DNA from: Actinocrinis sp035605935
GTDB taxonomy: Bacteria; Actinomycetota; Actinomycetes; Streptomycetales; Catenulisporaceae
Reading direction: 5' to 3'
Length of the DNA: 64,000 bases
Assembly (NCBI RefSeq): GCF_035605935.1
Contig: NZ_DATNGK010000216.1
Coordinates: 1-64,000 of the forward strand
Part shown: piece by piece, positions 42,892 through 51,923 of the stretch
Position numbering within the stretch: the stretch's first letter is position 1
Layout: each line of letters opens with the position of its first letter
Position numbers and translations under genes: made by a program
Notes under the pieces: generated by a model
What the model was told of the DNA's origin: nothing
What the model saw: only the letters and a program-made list of their open reading frames with translations
Database searches by the model: none

Positions 42892-43944
42892 GTGGCCATA
42901 CGAACATCCAGGAGACTCATCACGTCCATCGACACCGCTCAACGCGGCAGCGACTTTGCGCAACTGTCCCGCACGGTCAAGCAACACGGGCTGCTCCAGC
43001 GCCGCCAAGGCAGTTACATCCTGAAGTTCGCGATCAACGCCGCGCTACTGGCCGGCGGGTGGATGGCATTCGCGCTGCTGGGCTCGTCCTGGTGGCAACT
43101 GGTCACCGCCGCGTTTCTCGCGGTCGTCTTCACCCAACTCGCGTTCGTCGGCCATGACGCCGGCCACAAGCAGATCTTCGCCGGCAAACGCGCCAACGAC
43201 GTTGTCGGCTACCTGCATGCCGGCCTGGTCGGCATGAGCTACGACTGGTGGATCAGCAAACACAACCGCCACCACGCCAACCCCAACCACGAGGACGAAG
43301 ACCCCGACATCGCCATCCCGTTGCTGGCCTTCACCAGCATGCAGGCTGCCGCGAAACGCGGCGTGCCGCGCTGGGTGGCCAAGCACCAGGCAGTGTTCTT
43401 CTTCCCGCTGCTGGCACTGGAGGGCCTGAGCCTGCACATGTCGGGCATCAACGCCGTTCGGCGGCGCGAGGTCAAAGCCACCGGGCTGGAGGCCGCCCTG
43501 CTGACGATCCACATAACCGGCTACCTCACCGCCGTGTTCTGGGTGCTCTCCCCGCTGCAGGCGATCGCGTTCATCGCGGTGCACCAAGGTCTGTGGGGCC
43601 TTTACATGGGATGCTCGTTCGCGCCCAACCACAAGGGCATGGCCACCCTGTCGGCCGGCCAGAAGCTGGACTATCTGCGCAAGCAGGTCCTCACCTCGCG
43701 CAACGTGCGCGGCGGCAGGATCGTCGACTTCCTCCTCGGCGGGCTGAACTATCAGATCGAGCACCACCTGTTCCCGAGCATGCCACGGGCCAACCTGCGC
43801 CACGCCCAACCGCTCGTCCAACAGTTCTGCGACCTCAGTGCCATCCCCTACACCCAGACCAGCGCCATCGGCTCATACGCCCAAGTGCTGCGCCACCTGC
43901 ACGCCATCGGCGCACCGCTGCGCCGAAAAGCCCACGCGTCTTGA
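42892..43944 (+). CDS. Membrane fatty-acid desaturase (acyl-lipid/acyl-CoA type)
   Basis: 350 residues with the three His boxes of front-end-like desaturases: HDAGH, HNRHH and QIEHH, plus four hydrophobic segments (for example FAINAALLAGGWMAFALLGSS). It is an integral membrane di-iron enzyme introducing a double bond into fatty acyl chains. GTG 42892 is used; a later start would shorten a non-conserved N-terminus only. It stands alone and is convergent with the P450 gene. Confidence 0.9.
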   Translation: MAIRTSRRLITSIDTAQRGSDFAQLSRTVKQHGLLQRRQGSYILKFAINAALLAGGWMAFALLGSSWWQLVTAAFLAVVFTQLAFVGHDAGHKQIFAGKRANDVVGYLHAGLVGMSYDWWISKHNRHHANPNHEDEDPDIAIPLLAFTSMQAAAKRGVPRWVAKHQAVFFFPLLALEGLSLHMSGINAVRRREVKATGLEAALLTIHITGYLTAVFWVLSPLQAIAFIAVHQGLWGLYMGCSFAPNHKGMATLSAGQKLDYLRKQVLTSRNVRGGRIVDFLLGGLNYQIEHHLFPSMPRANLRHAQPLVQQFCDLSAIPYTQTSAIGSYAQVLRHLHAIGAPLRRKAHAS

Positions 43945-44049
43945 AAGCCGGACGCGGACGGGCTGGGCTGGCGCGCGCTCACCGACGATCGCCTGCTCGG
44001 CGCTGTCCAGTTCCCAGACAGCCGGACCTTCCACACGATATGCAAGCAT

Positions 44050-45456
44050 TCAGCCGCGCCACGCCGCGCCGATCGGTTGGTGGGCATCTTCCGGCTGTGC
44101 TGCAAGGCCACGTGCTGCGCGCTGATTCTCGAGCGATTCGCGGCGCCTGGGCGTCAGCAGCAGCGGCACCGTCTTCGGTTCCGGCAGAGAACTGGGAGAC
44201 TCCACGATCTCGGCATTCGCGGGCAGAGCGAGCTCCCAACGCGAGGCGATGGCCGTGAGGGCGGCGGCCATGACGGCCATGGCGAAGTGTTCTGCGATAC
44301 ACCGATGCGGGCCGATGCCGAAGGGGATGAAGGCGCCTCGGGGTCCGTGAGCTGAATCGAGGCTGGGGCGATACGGATCGAAGCTGAGGGGATCTGGATG
44401 GAAAGCCGCATTCCGGTGCATCGCGCGCGGGCTGTAGCCCACCTCGGCTCCAGCAGGGAGGCGGACACCGTCCAGCTCGACGGCGTGCCGGGCGCGCCGG
44501 GTAAAGAGGATCGGCGAGTGCAGGCGCATCGTCTCCTGCAGCACACGGCGAGCATAAGACGGCTGCGCGGCGCGCTGCGTTGCGAGTCTGTCGGCCTCGG
44601 CGTAGAGGGGGTGCGCGGTGCGCGGGTGAGAGGCCAGTTCCACCAGCGCCCAACTCAGCGTTGTGCTGGTCGTCTCCAGCGCCGCGAACAACAGGATCAG
44701 CAACTCGCCCTGGATCTCAGCCGGGCTGAGCCTCGCGCCGTCGTCGCCGACGCCCGCACGCAGCAGCGCGTCGAGTACGTCGTGACCCGCAGCGGACTGC
44801 TGGCGTTCGCGCTCGGCGATCATTCGCGCGACCAGGCTCCGGAATCGCAGCAGTGCGCTGTTGAGCTCCCGCTTGCCTGGGACGGGTAGCGCGCCGAGCG
44901 CGGCGGGCAGCAGCGTGCCCGGCAGCAGCCGCAGTGCGACCAAGTGAATCGTGCGCTGGATGTCATGGATCTCCCCCTGCGACAGGTCACCACCGAAAAG
45001 ACCGTGCAGAACGCACGAGGCGGTGTAATCCGCCACCTGCTGCTTGACGTCGGGCATCGGGCCCGCCCGCCAGGATTCGGCCAGCCCGGCGGCATTGCGG
45101 CGCAACATCTCAGAATGCGAAAGCACACTTCCCTTGTTGAACGCGGGCTTGAGCATGCGGCGTTGCGCAGCATGCGGTGCGCCGTCCAGCGCGATCGGCG
45201 GGCGGCCGAAGTGCCCGGCGAGCTGGTCGAAGAAGCGGCCTCGCTCGAACGCCTCGCCGTCGATTTGGAGGCGGTGCACGGTTTCCGGCTCGTTGGCGAG
45301 ATAGAGGTTGAGCGATCCGAGTCGCACGCGCACCAGCGGATCGGCGGTGCGGGTGGACTCGAAGAAGCCCACCGGGTCCAGCATCGCGGCCGGGAGGTGT
45401 CCAAGCAGTAGCCTGCGACCTGGAGCGTCCGGGCAGTTACCGCCTTCGGTCTTCAT
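44050..45456 (-). CDS. Cytochrome P450
   Basis: 468 residues from ATG 45456, preceded by AAGGAG nine bases upstream; an ATG at 45486 overlaps the previous stop but lacks a good site. Heme Cys in FIPFGIGPHRCIAEHFA, I-helix LLFAALETTSTTLSW with the acid/Thr pair, and ExxR in QETMRLHSP. It resembles bacterial CYP102/CYP110-like class II-type P450s rather than small CYP107 types. It is the last gene of the minus-strand operon that begins at 55261 and would do late oxidation of its product. No ferredoxin gene is near. Confidence 0.9.
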   Translation of the reverse strand: MKTEGGNCPDAPGRRLLLGHLPAAMLDPVGFFESTRTADPLVRVRLGSLNLYLANEPETVHRLQIDGEAFERGRFFDQLAGHFGRPPIALDGAPHAAQRRMLKPAFNKGSVLSHSEMLRRNAAGLAESWRAGPMPDVKQQVADYTASCVLHGLFGGDLSQGEIHDIQRTIHLVALRLLPGTLLPAALGALPVPGKRELNSALLRFRSLVARMIAERERQQSAAGHDVLDALLRAGVGDDGARLSPAEIQGELLILLFAALETTSTTLSWALVELASHPRTAHPLYAEADRLATQRAAQPSYARRVLQETMRLHSPILFTRRARHAVELDGVRLPAGAEVGYSPRAMHRNAAFHPDPLSFDPYRPSLDSAHGPRGAFIPFGIGPHRCIAEHFAMAVMAAALTAIASRWELALPANAEIVESPSSLPEPKTVPLLLTPRRRESLENQRAARGLAAQPEDAHQPIGAAWRG

Positions 45457-45482
45457 GACATACGGCTCCTTAGTCTCAAGTC

Positions 45483-46340
45483 TCATTGCGCCGCTGGCAC
45501 GGTCCCGACGCACAGCACCACACCCTCGCGGACGTAGCCGTCGGCCGACCGCAGCGGATGGTCCGGGTGATCCGGGTCTGCGAGCACCCGCCATGCGTCG
45601 GTGCGCGAGCCGTGTGGGATTTGCGCGGCCAGTTGGGCGCATGCACGGCTGTAGAACTCCTGGGCGGCCTCGGTGAGGGGGGCGAAGTGCTCGGCCAGAA
45701 GCGTGCGTTGACGCACCGACTCGAGACCGGCGGCGCGCAGATAGCGGTAGAGCGCGCCGCTTCGGCGCAGTTGTCGGGCGTAGCCGGGGTTGGCGGCCGC
45801 GGCGCGGAAGAAGTCCGCGAACAGGTCGGGGTCGCCGGGCTGGACGGTGATCAGCCGCGCATCCAGGTCCTTGACCGCGACGAGGCCGCCTGGTCGGGTG
45901 ACCCGGCGAAATTCCGCGAGCGCTCGCAGCAGCGAGTCGTCGTCGAGGTATTGGACGGTGTTCGAGCACCAGACCGCGTCGAACGCGTCGTCAGGGTAAG
46001 GCAGTTCCCGGATATCGCCGGTGCGCACGTCGGCCGCGACTCCGGGTACTGATTCGCTCACTCGCCGCGCCGCTAAATCCGCGTTCTCCGGCGCCAGATC
46101 GATGGCGCTGACCGCCCCGGCGGGTCCGACCAGATCGCAAATCCAGGGGAGGAAATCGCCGGGGCCGCAGCCCGCGTCGAGCACCCGCCAGCCAGGGCGC
46201 AACCCGACCAGATCGAGCGCTTTCCGGTAGGTCTCGACGCACGCCTCGAAGTGGGCGTCGACGATGCTGTGATGCGTGAAGTCCTGACCGGTGGACGCGG
46301 CCAGCCCCCACGCCCCGCTGGTTGCCGTTCGCGGGCTCAT
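45483..46340 (-). CDS. Class I SAM-dependent methyltransferase
   Basis: 285 residues. Motif I is WRVLDAGCGPGDFLPWI, then AIDLAPENADLAARR, FDAVWCSNTVQYLDDD and FRRVTRPGGLVAVKDLD. This UbiE-like type methylates small molecules. The start overlaps the hydrolase stop (ATGA), tying it to the operon. The substrate is unknown. Confidence 0.85.
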   Translation of the reverse strand: MSPRTATSGAWGLAASTGQDFTHHSIVDAHFEACVETYRKALDLVGLRPGWRVLDAGCGPGDFLPWICDLVGPAGAVSAIDLAPENADLAARRVSESVPGVAADVRTGDIRELPYPDDAFDAVWCSNTVQYLDDDSLLRALAEFRRVTRPGGLVAVKDLDARLITVQPGDPDLFADFFRAAAANPGYARQLRRSGALYRYLRAAGLESVRQRTLLAEHFAPLTEAAQEFYSRACAQLAAQIPHGSRTDAWRVLADPDHPDHPLRSADGYVREGVVLCVGTVPAAQ

Positions 46341-47107
46341 CGGGCCACCGCCGCATGATCGACCAGGCGGCAGAGCGACGCCGTCACTGCTTCCGGGGCC
46401 TCGATCGGGGCGAGATGACCGCAGTGCGCGAGCACGACGAGGAGCGCGCCGGGCAGGGCCGCGGCGGTGTTCGCGGCTTCGTGGAACGAGACGAGTTCGT
46501 CCTGCTCCCCCGCGACGACTACAGCCGGGACCCGCACCTCGCGCAAAACTTCAAGGGCATCCGGCCGCTGCGCGATCGCGCGTTGCGCCCAAGCCAGCGC
46601 GTGCGGGTCGCAGGCTTCTGCGCTGGCGCGTACTCGGCGGACCAACTCCGGATTGCCGGCTCGCGTGACGGCACCGAGCAGCTGCGGCGCGGTAGCGTCG
46701 ATCAGCGCGGCCCGCCGGCCCGGATCGATGATCGCGGTGGCGAACGCCTCGCGCTGCGCTCGCTGATCGAGGGTGTCGGCCGCGGCGCGTGCAGCGAACA
46801 GACCCAGCGCGGCGACACGGGAGGGGTGGCGGCGCACGAAGGCCATGGCTACGTAGCCGCCCATGGACGCCCCGGCGATCGCAGCTCGCTCGATACCGTT
46901 CTGGTCCATGAGCCGGGCCACGTCATCCGCGACGAGGTCCAGGCTCGGCGGATCGTCCCCGAGCGGGGTCCGCCCGAAGCCGCGCTGATCGGGAGCCAGC
47001 ACCCGGTGGCCCGCGGCGGTCAGCGCCTGCTGCTGGGCCTTCCACATCGTCGAGTCCTGAGCCAATGCGTGCAGCAGCACGAATGGTGTGCGGCCATCAG
47101 CGTGCAT
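46337..47107 (-). CDS. Alpha/beta hydrolase
   Basis: 256 residues from ATG 47107. Hydrolase features: FVLLHALAQDSTMW (oxyanion region), nucleophile Ser in IAGASMGGYVAM, Asp in VVAGEQDELVSF and His in LAHCGHLAPIEAP. Close in form to 3-oxoadipate enol-lactonase and esterase types. It overlaps both neighbours, so it works in the same pathway, perhaps opening a lactone or releasing an ester. The reaction is not assignable. Confidence 0.85.
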   Translation of the reverse strand: MHADGRTPFVLLHALAQDSTMWKAQQQALTAAGHRVLAPDQRGFGRTPLGDDPPSLDLVADDVARLMDQNGIERAAIAGASMGGYVAMAFVRRHPSRVAALGLFAARAAADTLDQRAQREAFATAIIDPGRRAALIDATAPQLLGAVTRAGNPELVRRVRASAEACDPHALAWAQRAIAQRPDALEVLREVRVPAVVVAGEQDELVSFHEAANTAAALPGALLVVLAHCGHLAPIEAPEAVTASLCRLVDHAAVAR

Positions 47108-47732
47108 GAGCGAGTACCGCCAGTTCGGCGTCGACGACGAATGCCGCGGCTGCCTCAGGAAGGGCACGCTTCGCGCTCCAGCACAGCACGACCGGTGCCG
47201 GTGACAGGTCTGCGATGGGTACGACGCGCACATCAGACGGCACAGCGCAAGCCAGAGAGGCGAATGACAGGTGCACGGTGTTCGTCGTGCGCAGTAGTTC
47301 GACCATGTCTGACACACTCTTCATCCGGTGCACTCGGCGGATCGCCGTCCCTTTCGGGGTGCGCGGCGGCACGACGCGGTCCCACACGTAAGCAGGGAAA
47401 CCCTCCGGACAGCAGAACGCGTCGAACTCGGCGAGCTCTTCGAGCCCGACCTGATCGCGCCCGGCGAGCGGGTGGCCTTCGCCGAGAACCACGGCTCTTG
47501 CGTCCCAGGCGACCGGGCCGCTGCTGCGCAGATCAGGCTCGCGAAGTTCGTACTTGGCGATCATCAAGTCCATGTCGCCGTCGCGCAGGCCGCGGAACGG
47601 ATCTTCGAGGCCGTACCGGACCCATCGAACGTCGCGTCCGGTGCGACCGGTTCCTTCCACGATCGAGCGGGGCAGGTCGGCGGCGCCATGTGTTCCGAGC
47701 CGAAACGGCGCGGTGTGCAGCAAGTCAGGCAT
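47097..47732 (-). CDS. LysR effector-binding domain without DNA-binding domain
   Basis: 211 residues that look like the periplasmic-binding-protein-like half of a LysR regulator: GLEDPFRGLRDGDMDLMIAKYELR, VVLGEGHPLAGRDQVGLEEL and VELLRTTNTVHLSF. There is no winged helix at the N-terminus, and the start overlaps the upstream gene, so none has been cut off by a wrong start. It lies inside a biosynthetic operon with 8-11 bp overlaps on both sides. Possible roles: ligand binding, a partner for another regulator, or a reused fold with enzymatic function. Confidence 0.7.
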   Translation of the reverse strand: MPDLLHTAPFRLGTHGAADLPRSIVEGTGRTGRDVRWVRYGLEDPFRGLRDGDMDLMIAKYELREPDLRSSGPVAWDARAVVLGEGHPLAGRDQVGLEELAEFDAFCCPEGFPAYVWDRVVPPRTPKGTAIRRVHRMKSVSDMVELLRTTNTVHLSFASLACAVPSDVRVVPIADLSPAPVVLCWSAKRALPEAAAAFVVDAELAVLAHAR

Positions 47733-48477
47733 CGGAAGCCTCCCTGGTCAGCGCGGCAAAGGCCTGAAGGCGGGCGGGATCGGCGGGATCGAGGTCGACG
47801 CGCAGCGCGACCGGTCGCGCGCAGAAGCCGACCAGACGCGGGACCTGACGCAGCGTCACGCTGTCACCGGGCACGAGCAGTCCATCGAGTGCGGCCTCTG
47901 CGATCAGGTGGTTGAGGTGAATCAGCATCTGGGCCGCGGTCAGGCCGGCCGTGGCCACATACAGTTCCGCGTGCGAGCCGGTGTCGGCAGGCGCGCCCGG
48001 CAGAGCGAGCGTGATAGGGCGGGCGGGCAGAAGTGCGGCCGCGGGTGTCGTCGTGGCGAAGGGTTTCAGCAGCCGCCGCAACGGTAGGCAGCGACCGGCG
48101 TCGCAGGGCCCGAACCAAGCGGCCGTTCCGTCCGCGGCCAGGTGCTCGAATGCGAAGCGCTCACGCAGGGCGAGCGGATTGCCCGCGAGGAAGATCGTGC
48201 GAGTGAAGGCCGTGCGCCAATCCGCCACGACCCGCGGATCGAGCGCGGCGGCGAAGCTCCAAGAGTGCTGGACGAAGGCCGGAATGAACAGATCGCGCAG
48301 GACTACGACGGCGTATATGCCGTCGCCGCCCGCTGCTGCGGACTCGGCGACCAGCGTCGAGCGTCGGCCGAGTAAGGCGGCCGGATCATCGGTCGCGTGC
48401 CGGTCGGCCAGATCAGGTCGCGCGCGCCGCAATCGTCGGGCCGCGTGTTCACGCAACTGTTGCTGCGTAAGCGTCAT
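47725..48477 (-). CDS. Conserved-looking hypothetical protein, 250 residues
   Basis: I cannot name it with confidence; it may be one of the actinomycete DUF families seen beside biosynthetic genes. Visible features: TQQQLREHAARRLRRARPDL at the start, TAFTRTIFLAGNPLALRERF, FGPCDAGRCLPLRRLLKPF and LTAAQMLIHLNHLIAEAALDG. No signal peptide, membrane helix or nucleotide loop. ATGA overlap with the next upstream gene implies paired function with it. Confidence 0.65.
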   Translation of the reverse strand: MTLTQQQLREHAARRLRRARPDLADRHATDDPAALLGRRSTLVAESAAAGGDGIYAVVVLRDLFIPAFVQHSWSFAAALDPRVVADWRTAFTRTIFLAGNPLALRERFAFEHLAADGTAAWFGPCDAGRCLPLRRLLKPFATTTPAAALLPARPITLALPGAPADTGSHAELYVATAGLTAAQMLIHLNHLIAEAALDGLLVPGDSVTLRQVPRLVGFCARPVALRVDLDPADPARLQAFAALTREASDA

Positions 48478-49637
48478 AGGAACACCGCCCGCAATAGGTC
48501 CATCGCCGGCCGCGGTCCATGTCGCGTGAAAAGTCCTGCGGTCAGCCGATAGGGATCCGTGAAGTGATGCGCGCCGCGATGCCGGTGGCGGACGGTCAGA
48601 TCAGCCGGGCTGTGCGGACCGCGCTCGGCGGCCGCGTCGAGGATGCGCGCCGCGCGGGCGACGGTATGTACGAGCACGTCTTCGCGGAACGACTGCCGAT
48701 CGCCCGGACCGAGTGTGGCTATGAAATAGAGCCGGGCGCCGAGGCGCAATGCCGGACCGTCGAAGCGCTCAGCCAGCCGCGGCAGCAGCCGGTCTGCGGT
48801 GACGTCCTGCCAACCGCCCTCTCGGGTGGCGGCGATCCGTCCCTCGATCGGGACGCGTCCCACCGCGACGGTGCGCGTCACTGCCCCGCATCGGTCGAGG
48901 GCTCGCGCCAGCAAACGGTAATCCGCGGCCAGCTCCGGATCATGCAGCAGGACTACTTCGTCGTAGTGGGAGGCCAGCGGTAGCAGGTCGCGCAGGGCGC
49001 AGGCCATCAGGTTGGGCCGGCCGTCCGCGCCGATGATTTGGCGCAGCGGCCGGCCTTCGGCGGTCAGGTCGAGGAAGATAGGGCCGCCGATCGCGCTGTG
49101 ATCGAGAAGGATGCCCGCCCAGGCCAGCCGGTTGATCGTTTCGGCCAGGCTGTATCCGGGCGGCTGGTGCTGCGCGAGTCCTGGATCGTGCAGGCCGAGC
49201 TTCGCGTAGTGTCCGCGCCATAGATCGAGCACCCGGGTGGCCGCGGGGTGCACCCAGCCTTGTTCGACTGCGGCGGCGTAGGGACGCACCGCCTCGCTCG
49301 AAGGCTGCCGCTTGGCCGCGCGAAAGCGCATGTAGAGCGCGCCGATCTGCTGCTCGTCGAGTTGCTGGTATTCGGCGTCGCCGACCTCGCGGTCCAAGAA
49401 CTCCCAGAAGCCGAGCGTCTGCTCGGTCAGGTGGTAACTGGTGTGGCCGGCCCGGTAATCCACATCGGCGAACAGCAGGCAGGCGCGGTACATCACGTCC
49501 GTCCACAGCAGACCTTTGAGATGTGACGGGGTCAGCGGTTTGGACGGGGTGACCGTGATCGGGGCGAGCAGGATCCGGGGACGGTTTTCGCGCGTTTCCG
49601 AGACGAGCCGGGGCGCGGCGCTGACGGTGCGGGTCAT
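48474..49637 (-). CDS. Unrecognised 387-residue protein of the GH3 operon
   Basis: Start ATG 49637 with GGAGGTG upstream. The N-terminal part ILLAPITVTPSKPLTPSHLKG followed by LLWTDVMYRA faintly recalls the HIGH region of class I tRNA-synthetase-like nucleotidyl transferases, but no KMSKS-like motif is evident, so I do not assign it. Other conserved-looking stretches: INRLAWAGILLDHSAIGGP, LASHYDEVVLLHDPELAADY, LRLGARLYFIATLGPGDRQS. Overlaps both neighbours (ATGA). Confidence 0.65.
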   Translation of the reverse strand: MTRTVSAAPRLVSETRENRPRILLAPITVTPSKPLTPSHLKGLLWTDVMYRACLLFADVDYRAGHTSYHLTEQTLGFWEFLDREVGDAEYQQLDEQQIGALYMRFRAAKRQPSSEAVRPYAAAVEQGWVHPAATRVLDLWRGHYAKLGLHDPGLAQHQPPGYSLAETINRLAWAGILLDHSAIGGPIFLDLTAEGRPLRQIIGADGRPNLMACALRDLLPLASHYDEVVLLHDPELAADYRLLARALDRCGAVTRTVAVGRVPIEGRIAATREGGWQDVTADRLLPRLAERFDGPALRLGARLYFIATLGPGDRQSFREDVLVHTVARAARILDAAAERGPHSPADLTVRHRHRGAHHFTDPYRLTAGLFTRHGPRPAMDLLRAVFL

Positions 49638-51037
49638 GCCGGCACCTCCTGCGGACGGCGGGCCGCGGCGATCGCTTCGAGCAGCTCGGGTCGCCGCGGT
49701 GCGTCGCCGGGCGGAAGTCCTGTCGCGGCGGCGTGCCGGACCCGCTGCGCGAAGCCCGGCGCACCGAAGGCTTCCGCGGGCGTCTGAAGCGTCATCAGCA
49801 TTCTGGTCAATGCACGCCAGACGTCCCGGTCCGCGGCGGCGGCCGCAGCTATCGGCGCGGGAGGAAGCGGGACGTCTGGGGCTTCCCGCCAGCGTCCGAT
49901 GCGTTCCCGGTCGGCTTCGGCCGCATGCTCGAACCATGGGCGCAACAGTTGCTGCGCGAGGTCGGCTGCTGCGGGCCCCGCTTCCATTTCGCCGCTTCCG
50001 GACAGCAGCGGTCCGAGCGCGAAGGCCTGCGCCAGTGCCAGGGCGATGCCGCGACCGAACAGCGGATTGGTGACGCATGCGGCATCGCCGACGGGGTAGA
50101 GCCCGCGCACGCCTGATTGAAGGATGCTGATGCGTAAGGTGTTCGGCGGGGCGGTCATGGCGTAGACGGGCGAAACGGCGTCGCAGACATCTGTTTCGAG
50201 CCACGGCGCCAGCAGTGCCGACGTACGCACCGCCGACGTGAAGGATTCGGGATCGCGCAGCGCACGCAGTGACCAGTCGCCCGGCAGCACGCCGAGCGCG
50301 ACGGCGAAGGCGTCGCCGTCACCGGGATGCAGCACGGCGGCGCAGTGCGAGCCGACGTAACCTGCGGCGTGGCCGCGATTGAGCGGCCCAGGCAGGCCGC
50401 CGCCGCGCAGCCGATAGTGCCGCGCGTAGCCGGCGAGGCCAGACGGTGCGATCTCATCGGCGGGCAGGGGCACACCGGCGGCGCGCAGCCACGCACGCGA
50501 TGCTGCGCGCCGGCCGGTGGCATCGACCACGAGCGACGCGGGGACTTCGCCCGCACCGTCTGCGACAACGGCCCGCACTTCGCGCCGCGGCCCGAGACGC
50601 AGCGCGCGCACGGTGACTGCGTGGCTGACCTCGATGTTCGGGCGGCTCAGCGCGTACTGACGAAGGATCAGTTCGAAGACTGTACGGCGGCAGCCCAGCG
50701 CCACGAGGTCTTCGTCTCCCGGTGCCCGTTGTGCGCCGAACGGTCCGGCAGGCATGGCGGTAGTGAGGTCGAACAGCACCGCGCCGGCGGACAGCAGCGA
50801 GTCGAGCAGATCAGGGACGTGCCGTCGAAGCTCGCGCACCGCCAGCGAGGTGATGGTGTGCGACTGGAACGCGTGCGGCACCGAAGGGCGCGCCCACCTC
50901 GGCGCCGCCTGCCGCGGCGGTCCCGGCGGTGGTGGTGGCTCCGCGTCGAGCACCCGTACCTCGTATCTCTCGCGGCTCAGGGCGAGCGCGGCCGCAAGGC
51001 CCGCCACACTTCCGCCGACGACCAGGGCCCGCCGCAT
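49634..51037 (-). CDS. FAD-dependent oxidoreductase (hydroxylase/halogenase-like fold)
   Basis: 467 residues. FAD Rossmann motif ALVVGGSVAGLAAALALSRE at the start, FAD-binding SLVVDATGR in the middle and the second FAD motif GLYPVGDAACVTNPLFGRGIALALAQA. It resembles group A FAD monooxygenases and geranylgeranyl-reductase-like proteins. The tryptophan-halogenase WxWxIP motif is not seen. It could hydroxylate or reduce the pathway substrate. ATGA-coupled downstream. Confidence 0.85.
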   Translation of the reverse strand: MRRALVVGGSVAGLAAALALSRERYEVRVLDAEPPPPPGPPRQAAPRWARPSVPHAFQSHTITSLAVRELRRHVPDLLDSLLSAGAVLFDLTTAMPAGPFGAQRAPGDEDLVALGCRRTVFELILRQYALSRPNIEVSHAVTVRALRLGPRREVRAVVADGAGEVPASLVVDATGRRAASRAWLRAAGVPLPADEIAPSGLAGYARHYRLRGGGLPGPLNRGHAAGYVGSHCAAVLHPGDGDAFAVALGVLPGDWSLRALRDPESFTSAVRTSALLAPWLETDVCDAVSPVYAMTAPPNTLRISILQSGVRGLYPVGDAACVTNPLFGRGIALALAQAFALGPLLSGSGEMEAGPAAADLAQQLLRPWFEHAAEADRERIGRWREAPDVPLPPAPIAAAAAADRDVWRALTRMLMTLQTPAEAFGAPGFAQRVRHAAATGLPPGDAPRRPELLEAIAAARRPQEVPA

Positions 51038-51038
51038 G

Positions 51039-51923
51039 TCAACGCCGCCTGCCGTGCACGAAGAACACTCGACGCACCGCCGTCTTCTCCCGTGGCGGAA
51101 CCGGATCGGGCCAGCGTCCGTAGTCTGCTTCGGGTTCGCCAGGCTGCACTGCGCGCACGTCGAATCCGTATTGCGCGAACAGTCGCTCAGGCTCGTCGTG
51201 GCCGAATAGCCACGGGCATCCCCAACCGGCGAACACGTCGAGCAGCCCGCGCATGTTCGGCAGCGTTAGTGCGGCGCGGTTGACGATGTCCGCGGCGATC
51301 CGGCTGCCCGGCGCGACGATGGCGGCGATGCGTTCCAGGATCCGGTGTGCCTGGTTCTCTTCGATGTAGTACAGCAGGCCTTCGACCAGCCAGGTGGACG
51401 GCGAGTCCGGGTCGTAGCCGGCTTCGGTGAGGCGGGATTCCCAGTCGTCCGCCGCCAGATCCGCCGCGACGAATCGGTGGTACGCGGTGTGGGCGCTGCG
51501 GCCAGCGAGGCGCTCGCGCTTGTAGGCGAGCACCGCGGGCCGGTCGACCTCGAAATACCGTACGCCGTCGCCCCACGGCAGACGGTACGCACGCGAATCC
51601 ATGCCCGCGGGCGCCAGCACGACCTGGTGCTGACCGGGCGGACGAGTCGAGTCGAGAAGGAAGTCGTCGAAGAAGCGGGTGCGGATGGCGTTGTAATCCG
51701 GCGTGCTCGGCAGCGTGCGGGAGCCGTCGCGGGGGAACGTGACCGCCCGGACCTCGGCCAGTAGCTCGGGCCCGATCTCGCCGCTGAGCAGCTGCGCGAA
51801 CGGATCGTCGTAGAGCCGGTCCGGCCGACGGGATTCGGCGGCGCGCAACGCGGCGGTCAGCAGCGCGGTGCGCTCGACCGCGTCGAGCGTGTCATGCGAG
51901 GGTGCGGCAAGCGTCTCGCTCAC
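51039..51923 (-). CDS. Leucine-carboxyl-methyltransferase-family (PPM1/LCMT) methyltransferase
   Basis: 294 residues from GTG 51923, overlapping the GH3 stop (GTGA). Family marks: ALRAAESRRPDRLYDDPFA, the RTRFFDDFLL segment, VVLAPAGMDSRAYRLPW and YFEVDRPAVLAYKRERL, then WLVEGLLYYIEE. Actinomycetes have many such enzymes; secondary-metabolite members methylate carboxyl or hydroxyl groups. In this operon O-methylation of a carboxylate fits the nearby acyl-activating enzyme, but that is inference. Confidence 0.87.
   Translation of the reverse strand: MSETLAAPSHDTLDAVERTALLTAALRAAESRRPDRLYDDPFAQLLSGEIGPELLAEVRAVTFPRDGSRTLPSTPDYNAIRTRFFDDFLLDSTRPPGQHQVVLAPAGMDSRAYRLPWGDGVRYFEVDRPAVLAYKRERLAGRSAHTAYHRFVAADLAADDWESRLTEAGYDPDSPSTWLVEGLLYYIEENQAHRILERIAAIVAPGSRIAADIVNRAALTLPNMRGLLDVFAGWGCPWLFGHDEPERLFAQYGFDVRAVQPGEPEADYGRWPDPVPPREKTAVRRVFFVHGRRR

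Noticed and set aside
45457..45969. Upstream extension of the P450 frame
   Set aside because: It lies inside the methyltransferase gene in another frame. AAGGAG precedes ATG 45456.
49634..51037. Tryptophan halogenase
   Set aside because: The FAD motifs fit, but no WxWxIP motif is visible, so only a general FAD oxidoreductase call is made.
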